A DNA stretch of 12,961 bases from JAYUHK01 sp043767025 (GTDB lineage Bacteria; Bacteroidota; Bacteroidia; Chitinophagales; Saprospiraceae). The notes below the pieces were generated by a model, which was not told the DNA's origin, searched no databases, and worked only from the letters and a program-made list of their open reading frames with translations. A program made the position numbers and the translations under genes. The DNA is taken from contig JAYUHK010000071.1 of assembly GCA_043767025.1 (NCBI GenBank), forward strand, positions 1-12,961. Reading direction: 5' to 3'. This document shows, piece by piece, positions 7,742-12,961 of the stretch (positions within the stretch are counted from its first letter, which is position 1; the number at the start of each line of letters is the position of its first letter).

Positions 7742-8011
7742 ATGCCGCGTTCATTAAAAAAAGGACCTTACATATTCCACAGATTGTTGGAAAAATTGGC
7801 AAAGGCTAAAGAAAGCAATAAAAAAACAGTCATCAAGACGTGGTCACGCGCTTCTATGATTATTCCTGATATGGTCGGGGAAACCATTGCAGTGCATAAT
7901 GGAAAAACTTTTATACCTGTTTTTGTAACAGAAAATATGGTTGGTCATAAGCTCGGAGAATTTGCGCTAACGCGTAATTTTAGAGGGCATGGCGGAAAAA
8001 AGGGTAAATAA
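7742..8011 (+). CDS. rpsS: 30S ribosomal protein S19
   Basis: S19 binds 16S rRNA in the 30S head with S13 and contacts tRNA at the A/P region. The 89-residue product is of normal length, starting MPRSLKKGPYIFHRLLEKL, with TWSRASMIIPDMVGETIAVHNGKTFIPV (39-66) and the signature MVGHKLGEFALTRNFRGHGG (66-85). Both ends are intact. It is 28 nt after rplB and 52 nt before rplV, without any promoter signal, so it is read as an internal gene of the operon. Confidence 0.98.
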   Translation: MPRSLKKGPYIFHRLLEKLAKAKESNKKTVIKTWSRASMIIPDMVGETIAVHNGKTFIPVFVTENMVGHKLGEFALTRNFRGHGGKKGK

Positions 8012-8063
8012 TTAAGTATTTAGCCGGTTATTCATTAGAAAAAATTAATATTCTATTAAAATA

Positions 8064-8423
8064 ATGGAAGCAGTAGCAAAATTAAAAAATTGTCCAATGT
8101 CGCCTCGAAAGATGCGCTTGGTAGTGGACAACATAAGAGGCAAACGCGTCGGAGATTCGTTGGCTATCCTAAAATTTACCAAACGTGAGTCTTCCATCTG
8201 GTTGCATAAGCTACTTTTGTCGGCGATTGCAAACTGGGAATACAAGAACGAAACGAGTGCAGACGACCACGATTTGTATGTAAAAACTATTTTTGTAGAT
8301 GGTGGTACCATGTTGAAGCGTTTTCAAGCCGCTCCGCAGGGTCGCGCGCACAGAATACGTAAGCGTACCAACCACGTTACTTTGATAGTAGAAAATCGGA
8401 TAGCAATCTCCGAAGAAGCATAA
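8064..8423 (+). CDS. rplV: 50S ribosomal protein L22
   Basis: L22 contacts all 23S rRNA domains, and its beta-hairpin lines the exit tunnel. The 119-residue product begins MEAVAKLKNCPMSPRKMRLVVDNIRGK, matching the family core after the usual variable N-terminus. It then has the helix LHKLLLSAIANWEYKN and the hairpin FVDGGTMLKRFQAAPQGRAHRIRKRTNHVTLIV (about 76-108). The R-rich hairpin tip is intact, with none of the obvious macrolide-resistance duplications. It sits between rpsS (52 nt) and rpsC (42 nt), the standard place. Confidence 0.97.
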   Translation: MEAVAKLKNCPMSPRKMRLVVDNIRGKRVGDSLAILKFTKRESSIWLHKLLLSAIANWEYKNETSADDHDLYVKTIFVDGGTMLKRFQAAPQGRAHRIRKRTNHVTLIVENRIAISEEA

Positions 8424-8465
8424 ATAGAAAAATTTTTAGCAAAAAAATAAATACCACAATATTTC

Positions 8466-9353
8466 ATGGGTCAGAAATGTAATCCAATAGGAAATCGTTT
8501 AGGAATCATCAGAGGCTGGGATTCCAGTTGGTTTGGCGATAAAGACTTCGGTTTGAAAGTCGTTGAAGATGAGAAAATACGCAACTATCTCAAAGTAAGA
8601 ATTCAGAAGGGTGGTATTGCTCGTATTATCATCGAGCGCACGCTCAAGCGGGTAACAGTTACTATCCACACCTCACGTCCCGGTATTATTATCGGTAAAG
8701 GAGGTCAGGAAGTAGATAGTATCCGTGAGGAGTTGAAGAAATTGACGAGCAAAGATATTCAAATCAACATCGTAGAGATTCGCAAGCCTGAAATGGACGC
8801 GGTCATCGTTGGGGAGTCTATTGCGAAGCAAATAGAGTCGCGTATCAACTACCGAAGAGCCATCAAGGCAGCTATTCAATCTACCATCAGAACAGGTGCA
8901 GAAGGAATAAAAGTGCGTATTTCTGGTCGTTTGAATGGTGCAGATATGGCTCGCTCGGAGGAGTACAAAGAGGGGCGTACTCCTTTGCATACTTTCCGTG
9001 CAGACATTGACTTCGCTATCACAGAAGCGCAGACCGTGTATGGTAAGATTGGAATTAAAGTTTGGATTTGCAAAGGCGAGGTTTTTGGAAAAAGAGATTT
9101 ATCTCCATTGACAGAAGATACGAAGCCGATGAACACAAACAACCAAGGTGGTGACGATAGACGCGGCGGCGGAAATGACCGACGCGGTGGCGGTGGTGAC
9201 CGACGTGGAGGGAACGATAGACGCGGCGGCGGTGGAAATGACCGACGTAGCGGCGGCGGCGGCGGAAACGATAGACGTGGCGGCGGCGGTGGAAATGACC
9301 GAAGCGGCGGAGCTGGCGGCGGCGCACCAAAAAATACTGACAGAAAACGATAG
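8466..9353 (+). CDS. rpsC: 30S ribosomal protein S3 with Gly/Arg-rich repeat tail
   Basis: S3 forms part of the mRNA entry channel. Residues 1-216 are a normal S3: MGQKCNPIGNRLGI at the N-terminus, the KH-domain loop RPGIIIGKGGQEV (71-83), SGRLNGADMARSEEYKEGRTPLHTFRADIDFA (153-184) and the end of the core VWICKGEVFGKRDLSP. The protein is 295 aa long against 233 in E. coli. The excess is a low-complexity tail (about 219-295) of seven (N/D)DRRGGGG-like units, from Asp230 to about Gly286. The reading frame continues without a break from core to tail, the stop is close to the next gene, and the composition is a real protein pattern (RGG/RG-like), so this is not a frameshift artefact. The tail probably protrudes at the solvent side and may contact mRNA; that role is inference. 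Confidence 0.97.
   Translation: MGQKCNPIGNRLGIIRGWDSSWFGDKDFGLKVVEDEKIRNYLKVRIQKGGIARIIIERTLKRVTVTIHTSRPGIIIGKGGQEVDSIREELKKLTSKDIQINIVEIRKPEMDAVIVGESIAKQIESRINYRRAIKAAIQSTIRTGAEGIKVRISGRLNGADMARSEEYKEGRTPLHTFRADIDFAITEAQTVYGKIGIKVWICKGEVFGKRDLSPLTEDTKPMNTNNQGGDDRRGGGNDRRGGGGDRRGGNDRRGGGGNDRRSGGGGGNDRRGGGGGNDRSGGAGGGAPKNTDRKR
9153..9323 (+). repeat. In-frame tandem repeat encoding the S3 tail
   Basis: About 170 bp of imperfect 21-30 bp units code for seven (N/D)DRRG(G)n blocks. The DNA alternates two forms, GAAATGACCGACG and AACGATAGACG, each followed by a GGC/GGT run, so the units look derived from each other by duplication or slippage. It is the most G/C-rich and purine-skewed part of the operon. 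Long open frames in other phases here are by-products of the repeat. Confidence 0.85.
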
Positions 9354-9372
9354 TAAATAAATAAAAAAGTTG

Positions 9373-9380
9373 TACCTTTG
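9373..9380 (+). promoter_or_regulatory. Candidate internal promoter before rplP
   Basis: TACCTTTG at 9373-9380 matches the -7 consensus TAnnTTTG and is followed by GCGCAC, similar to the bases after the rpsJ box. A TTG at the -33 position is missing (that region is A-rich, around the rpsC stop). A start near 9385 would give a leader of about 30 nt for rplP. It is plausible but only half supported. Confidence 0.45.
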
Positions 9381-9414
9381 CGCACGCTTTTTTTAAGCCT
9401 ATAAATAAGATAAA

Positions 9415-9834
9415 ATGTTACAGCCAAAAAGGACGAAATATCGCAAGCAACAGAAAGGAAGAATCAAGGGCTTGGCACACAAAGGCAGCACTGTTTCTTT
9501 CGGCTCTTTTGGATTAAAATCTTTAGATTCGTCACGCATCACGAATCGGCAAATAGAGTCCGCTCGTATCGCTATGACGCGCTACATGAAGCGTGAGGGT
9601 AAAGTGTGGATAAGAATATTTCCAGACAAACCTATTACTTCAAAGCCAGCCGAAGTGCGTATGGGTAAGGGTAAAGGTTCATTAGACCATTACGTAGCAA
9701 TCGTGAAGCCGGGTACGATTATGTTTGAGATAGATGGAGTTCCGCAGGAAGTTGCAGCTCAAGCATTGAAGTTGGCTGCACAGAAGTTGCCAGTAATGAC
9801 AAAAACTGTAACTCGCCTCGATTACGCAGAATAA
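9415..9834 (+). CDS. rplP: 50S ribosomal protein L16
   Basis: L16 helps shape the A-site of the large subunit and joins late in assembly. The 139-residue product has the normal length, with MLQPKRTKYRKQQKGR at the start, FGLKSLDSSRITNRQIESARIAMTRYMKREGKVWIRIFPDKP (32-73) and RMGKGKGS (82-89). Arg82 is equivalent to E. coli Arg81, the residue hydroxylated by RoxA (YcfD) there. It lies 61 nt after rpsC with a promoter-like -7 box between, and 27 nt before rpmC. Confidence 0.98.
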   Translation: MLQPKRTKYRKQQKGRIKGLAHKGSTVSFGSFGLKSLDSSRITNRQIESARIAMTRYMKREGKVWIRIFPDKPITSKPAEVRMGKGKGSLDHYVAIVKPGTIMFEIDGVPQEVAAQALKLAAQKLPVMTKTVTRLDYAE

Positions 9835-9861
9835 TTTATAAAATTAATAATATTTTAGATA

Positions 9862-10128
9862 ATGGCAAGCACCAATATTAATCCAGAATTAAAATCTATG
9901 TCCGATGAAGACTTGCGCAATGAGTTGGCTGCGTCTGAAATGGAATATCAAAAAAATAACTTTGAGCACGCAGTAAAGGGATTAGCTAATCCGTTGGAGC
10001 TTCGTGCGATGCGTAGAGATATAGCGAGAGTTCAGACTGAAATCCGCAGCCGTGAAGTGTCAGCAATGACACCAGAGCAAATAGCAAAACGTAGTAAAAT
10101 ACGAGAGCGTAGAAGTAGAAAGTCATAA
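9862..10128 (+). CDS. rpmC: 50S ribosomal protein L29, extended
   Basis: L29 is a small helical protein at the tunnel exit next to L23. The 88-residue product contains the expected two helices: MSDEDLRNELAASEMEYQKNNFEHAVKGLANPLELRAMRRDIARVQTEIRSRE across residues 13-65. E. coli L29 has 63 residues; the surplus here is about 10 residues at the N-terminus and about 22 at the C-terminus (MTPEQIAKRSKIRERRSRKS), the latter strongly basic. The start at 9862 is the first ATG after an upstream stop; a later start at the MSDEDL Met (9898) would give a more usual N-terminus and cannot be excluded. Confidence 0.93.
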   Translation: MASTNINPELKSMSDEDLRNELAASEMEYQKNNFEHAVKGLANPLELRAMRRDIARVQTEIRSREVSAMTPEQIAKRSKIRERRSRKS

Positions 10129-10205
10129 TATTGTGGCATTTCAGAATCTTTATTATTAATAAAAACATTTTTCTCCAGTTCGGGAAACCATATTTCGCAT
10201 AGACA

Positions 10206-10463
10206 ATGGAAGATAGAAAAATCAGAAAGCAAAAAACTGGCGTTGTTACCAGTAATAAAATGGACAAGACCATTACCGTATCGGTAGAGAGAAGGTTGCG
10301 TCACCCAATGTATGGAAAATTTGTGAAAAAATCCAAAAAATTCCATGCCCACGATGATACCAATGAATGTGGAATCGGTGATACCGTCCGCATCATGGAA
10401 ACTCGTCCATTGAGCAAGCTCAAGCGTTGGAGATTAGTAGAGGTAATAGAAAAAGCGAAATAA
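10206..10463 (+). CDS. rpsQ: 30S ribosomal protein S17
   Basis: S17 is an OB-fold primary binder of the 16S 5' domain. The 85-residue product is of normal length with RKQKTGVVTSNKMDKTITVSVERR (7-30), HPMYGKFVKKSKKFHAHDD and the signature GIGDTVRIMETRPLSKLKRWRLVEVIEKAK at the C-terminus. It is 77 nt after rpmC and 84 nt before rplN, wide for an operon, but neither spacer has a good TAnnTTTG with TTG, so it is treated as internal. Confidence 0.98.
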   Translation: MEDRKIRKQKTGVVTSNKMDKTITVSVERRLRHPMYGKFVKKSKKFHAHDDTNECGIGDTVRIMETRPLSKLKRWRLVEVIEKAK

Positions 10464-10547
10464 ATATCGTTCTTTCGCAAAGACCTTTGGTTGGAGTTTG
10501 TTGAGAATTTCAGAAAAGCAATCATCGAATACTTTTAATAAAAAATA

Positions 10548-10913
10548 ATGATACAGCAGGAATCAAGGCTCAGAGTAGCCGATAACAGTGGAGCAAAAGA
10601 AGTGCTTTGCATACGAGTCTTGGGAGGTTCGATGCGTCGCTACGCCTCTATCGGAGATAGAATCGTAGTCACTGTGAAAGATGCAAGTCCGGGCGGAGTC
10701 AAGAAAGGTACTGTTTCAAAAGCAGTAGTGGTAAGGACAAAGAAGGAAATCCGTCGCAAAGATGGCTCTTACATTCGTTTTGATGACAACGCAGTAGTGT
10801 TGTTGACAGCTTCCGATGAGCCACGCGGAACTCGTATCTTTGGACCCGTAGCTCGTGAGCTGCGCGATAGAGATTATATGAGAATTATTTCTTTGGCACC
10901 CGAAGTGTTGTAA
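10548..10913 (+). CDS. rplN: 50S ribosomal protein L14
   Basis: L14 lies at the subunit interface, forms bridges with the small subunit, and is the dock for the silencing factor RsfS. The 121-residue product has the normal length and is highly conserved: MIQQESRLRVADNSGAKEVLCIRVLGGS (1-28), GDRIVVTVKDASPGG (37-51), VVVRTKKEIRRKDGSYIRFDDNAVVL (61-86) and GTRIFGPVARELRDR. It is the classical first gene of the spc cluster, but no promoter consensus is seen in the 84-nt spacer upstream, so S10 and spc probably form one long operon here. Confidence 0.98.
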   Translation: MIQQESRLRVADNSGAKEVLCIRVLGGSMRRYASIGDRIVVTVKDASPGGVKKGTVSKAVVVRTKKEIRRKDGSYIRFDDNAVVLLTASDEPRGTRIFGPVARELRDRDYMRIISLAPEVL

Positions 10914-10975
10914 GAAAATATCTTGCGGTAAAGTTTAAAATTCATCGAAAATCAATAGGTTTCCAAATAATAATC

Positions 10976-11326
10976 ATGGAAAATAAATCAAATAAAAGTA
11001 GTACGCGCTTTGCGCCAAAGCTAAATATTAAGAAAGGCGACAAAGTAGTCGTTATTTCTGGCAACGACAAGGGCGTGTCGGGCGAAGTACTTCGTGTATT
11101 TCCAGACAAGAATCGTGCGGTTGTAGAAGGAGTGCGTATGGTCAAAAAACATACGAAAGCTACTAACAATAGCGCAGGCGGCATCAGCGAGATGTCAGCT
11201 CCCATTCACATTTCTAATCTGATGTTGGCAGACCCGAAAACAGGCGCGCCAACTCGTATCGGACGTAAAGAGGTAGATGGAAAGTCAGTAAGATATTCAA
11301 AAAAATCCGGAGAAATTATTAAATAA
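10976..11326 (+). CDS. rplX: 50S ribosomal protein L24
   Basis: L24 starts 50S assembly by binding the 5' region of 23S rRNA. The 116-residue product carries the KOW motif at about 18-45 (IKKGDKVVVISGNDKGVSGEVLRVFP), then VEGVRMVKKHTK and the SEMSAPIHISNLMLADPKTG segment (72-91). Its N-terminus has a polar 15-residue lead, making it somewhat longer than the 104-residue E. coli protein. Its TAA stop shares one base with the ATG of rplE, a coupling arrangement. Confidence 0.97.
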   Translation: MENKSNKSSTRFAPKLNIKKGDKVVVISGNDKGVSGEVLRVFPDKNRAVVEGVRMVKKHTKATNNSAGGISEMSAPIHISNLMLADPKTGAPTRIGRKEVDGKSVRYSKKSGEIIK

Positions 11327-11889
11327 TGAGCTATTCACCAAGATTTAAAGATAAGTATTCAAAGGAAGTGCTGCCAGCTTTGATGGAGCAGTTTCAATAT
11401 AAGTCTATCATGCAAGTACCGCGTTTGGTCAAAATTACTTTGAATCAAGGCGTTGGAAATGCAACGGGCGACAAGAAGTTGGTGGATACGTCCATCAATG
11501 AGTTGTCTATTATTGCGGGACAAAAAGCAGTTCCCACCAAAGCAAAAACATCAATTTCCAACTTCAAACTTAGAGAAGCGATGCCTATTGGGGCAAGAGT
11601 CACTTTGCGTGCAGAAAGAATGTATGAGTTTTTGGATAGGTTGGTAACGATTGCGCTGCCGCGTGTGCGAGATTTCAAAGGCATCAATGATAAAAGTTTT
11701 GACGGTCGTGGCAATTACTCTATGGGCGTGACGGAGCATATCATTTTTCCAGAGATTGATTTGGACAAAGTAAGCAAAATTACGGGCATGGATATTAGTT
11801 TCGTGACTACCGCAAAGACAGATGCAGAAGCATTGGCACTCCTCAAAGGAATGGGTTTGCCGTTCAAGAATCAAAAAACTCAAGATTAA
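11326..11889 (+). CDS. rplE: 50S ribosomal protein L5
   Basis: L5 carries 5S rRNA in the central protuberance and contacts P-site tRNA. The 187-residue product (E. coli 179) begins MSYSPRFKDKYSKEVLPALMEQFQYKSIMQVPRLVKITLNQGVG, with AGQKAVPTKAKTSISNFKLREAMPIGARVTLR (68-99) and RVRDFKGINDKSFDGRGNYSMGVTEHIIFPEID (137-169 approximately). The TAATG overlap with rplX at 11324-11328 supports this start and suggests translational coupling. rpsN follows after 15 nt. Confidence 0.98.
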   Translation: MSYSPRFKDKYSKEVLPALMEQFQYKSIMQVPRLVKITLNQGVGNATGDKKLVDTSINELSIIAGQKAVPTKAKTSISNFKLREAMPIGARVTLRAERMYEFLDRLVTIALPRVRDFKGINDKSFDGRGNYSMGVTEHIIFPEIDLDKVSKITGMDISFVTTAKTDAEALALLKGMGLPFKNQKTQD

Positions 11890-11904
11890 AAATAAATAAT
11901 TACA

Positions 11905-12174
11905 ATGGCTAAGAAATCAGTTATTGCGCGTCAAGCCAAGAGAGAAAGAATGGTGGCTAAATATGCCGACCTTCGTAAGAAGTTGAAGGAGGAAGGGAAT
12001 TACGATGAGTTGGACAAGTTGCCGAGAAACTCTAACAAAATACGTCTAAAAAATCGTTGTTTGCTTACGGGAAGACCGAAAGGTTATATGCGTAAGTACG
12101 GCGTGTGTCGTGTTATGTTCCGTAAGATGGCATTGGAGGGAAAGATTCCGGGAGTTACCAAAGCAAGTTGGTAG
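11905..12174 (+). CDS. rpsN: 30S ribosomal protein S14, zinc-independent type
   Basis: S14 is a 30S head protein near S3, S10 and S19. The 89-residue product has MAKKSVIARQAKRERMVAKYADLR at the start and the conserved core LPRNSNKIRLKNRC, then TGRPKGYMRKYGVCRVMFR (about 39-73). Only two cysteines are present in this region (Cys52 and Cys68), not the CxxC pairs of the short zinc-binding form, so it is the Cys-minus type, which does not need zinc. It ends GVTKASW as usual. It is 15 nt after rplE and 41 nt before rpsH. Confidence 0.97.
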   Translation: MAKKSVIARQAKRERMVAKYADLRKKLKEEGNYDELDKLPRNSNKIRLKNRCLLTGRPKGYMRKYGVCRVMFRKMALEGKIPGVTKASW

Positions 12175-12215
12175 TTATTTAAAAATTAATCTGAATTTCA
12201 TAATATAATAAAAAT

Positions 12216-12620
12216 ATGGCAGTCACAGATCCAATAGCAGATTATTTGACACGTGTCAGAAATGCACAGATGGCAGGTCACAGTATCGTGGAGATACCAG
12301 CTTCTCGTATGAAGAAGAGCATCACAGAAATTTTGTTTGAGCAAGGTTATATTTCTAAATATAAGTTTGAGGACGGAGAGGGAAAGCAGGGCATCATCAA
12401 GATTGCTTTAAAGTACGACCCTTTCACAAAGCGTCCAGCAATGACCAAGTTGCAACGGATTAGCAAGCCGGGGCTTCGCAATTATTCGCCGTCAAAAGAG
12501 GTTCCTCGTGTTATCAACGGACTTGGGATTGCTATAGTTTCGACTTCTAAAGGTGTAATGACCGATATGAAAGCTCGGGCGCAAAACGTAGGCGGCGAAG
12601 TATTGTGCTTCGTTTATTAA
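12216..12620 (+). CDS. rpsH: 30S ribosomal protein S8
   Basis: S8 binds the central 16S domain; in E. coli it represses the spc operon by binding mRNA near rplX-rplE. The 134-residue product (E. coli 130) has the N-terminal DPIADYLTRVRNAQ, IPASRMKKSITEILFEQGYI (28-47), and the C-terminal RNA-binding signature STSKGVMTDMKARAQNVGGEVLCFVY (109-134). It appears intact. Because rplX and rplE overlap here, an S8 site of the E. coli type would have to lie inside coding sequence; I could not recognise one. rplF follows after 33 nt. Confidence 0.97.
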   Translation: MAVTDPIADYLTRVRNAQMAGHSIVEIPASRMKKSITEILFEQGYISKYKFEDGEGKQGIIKIALKYDPFTKRPAMTKLQRISKPGLRNYSPSKEVPRVINGLGIAIVSTSKGVMTDMKARAQNVGGEVLCFVY

Positions 12621-12653
12621 TCAACTTTTTTTATCATTTTATCAGATAATACC

Positions 12654-12961
12654 ATGTCAAGGATAGGTAAAGCACCGATTTCGTTGCCGAAGGGAGTGGA
12701 AATCAATATGAGTAAAGGCAATTTGCTAACCGTCAAAGGACCGAAAGGAACTTTGGTGCAACAAATTGACCCAGACATCAGCGTTAGCGTGGAAGATGGT
12801 ACGCTCACGGTTGTTCGTCCGACCGAGCAAAAAAGACACAAAGCTATGCACGGGTTGTATAGAGCTTTGGTTTTTAATATGGTCAAGGGCGTTTCCGAAG
12901 GATACAAAAAAGAAATGGAACTAATAGGTGTCGGTTATCGCGCCACCAATTCAGGCAATTT
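12654..12961 (+). CDS. rplF: 50S ribosomal protein L6, partial at the right edge
   Basis: From the ATG at 12654, 102 codons are readable before the window ends. The product begins MSRIGKAPISLPKGVEINMS, then LLTVKGPKGTLVQ (24-36) and VVRPTEQKRHKAMHGLYRALVFNMVKGVSEGYKKEMELIGVGYRA, all matching the first half of L6. L6 binds 23S rRNA near the sarcin-ricin loop at the factor-binding site. The order rpsH-rplF is the canonical spc order. The C-terminal half lies outside the window; there is no sign of a break in the visible part. Confidence 0.96.
   Translation, partial: MSRIGKAPISLPKGVEINMSKGNLLTVKGPKGTLVQQIDPDISVSVEDGTLTVVRPTEQKRHKAMHGLYRALVFNMVKGVSEGYKKEMELIGVGYRATNSGN

Noticed and set aside
9055..9427. 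Long alternative frames over the S3 tail on both strands, such as Ala/Val/Asp-rich and Pro/Arg-rich translations
   Set aside because: They are by-products of the GGC/GAC-rich repeat read in other phases. The S3 frame is continuous with a conserved core and has the only recognisable protein.
10455..10483. Competing hairpins at the rpsQ end: GCGAAA (10455-10460) with TTTCGC (10473-10478), or TCTTT (10471-10475) with AAAGA (10479-10483)
   Set aside because: Stems of only 5-6 bp with no U-run or start codon involved; they are expected by chance in such sequence.
10525..10540. Possible promoter TACTTTTA before rplN
   Set aside because: The final G of the -7 consensus is missing and the nearest upstream TTG is 26 bases away.

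Overview
The window is a stretch of bacterial chromosome holding the str and S10-spc ribosomal protein clusters, almost certainly from a member of the Bacteroidota. Four observations support that placement. No coding start has a Shine-Dalgarno motif at normal spacing; the bases before the starts are A/T-rich. The best promoters have the Bacteroidota form TTG-N20/21-TAnnTTTG. The S12, S3, L24, L29 and S14 proteins have lengths and extensions that fit the phylum better than E. coli. No tuf gene sits between fusA and rpsJ. I cannot place it below phylum with confidence.

Layout. 1-212 (minus): an open frame running off the left edge, of unknown nature. 355-810 (minus): a GNAT acetyltransferase of the diamine/SSAT-like type, visibly GC-richer than its neighbours. 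811-1071: a divergent intergenic region with a perfect 12-bp inverted repeat next to a strong rpsL promoter. 1072-2015: rpsL-rpsG, closed by a clear hairpin terminator at 2079-2118. 2119-2391: a spacer with a repeat-bearing block and a separate fusA promoter. 2392-4530: fusA. A further good promoter at 4570-4600 begins the long collinear run rpsJ-rplC-rplD-rplW-rplB-rpsS-rplV-rpsC-rplP-rpmC-rpsQ-rplN-rplX-rplE-rpsN-rpsH-rplF, the last cut by the right edge. All seventeen genes are on the plus strand in the canonical S10/spc order, with spacers of 7-164 nt and one 1-nt overlap (rplX/rplE).

Function. S12, S7 and EF-G serve decoding and translocation; the rest are structural proteins of both ribosomal subunits, co-transcribed so that supply stays balanced. 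The gene content is ordinary and I found no new enzyme system or defence locus. The points worth a second look are non-coding or architectural: a Gly/Arg-rich seven-unit repeat tail on S3 followed at once by a promoter-like element; a 164-nt rpsJ-rplC spacer with two predicted hairpins, one burying the GTG start of rplC; a dispersed intergenic repeat (one copy paired with a shortened inverted copy, another copy 4.5 kb away inside the S10 operon); and dyads in the rpsL leader and promoter region.
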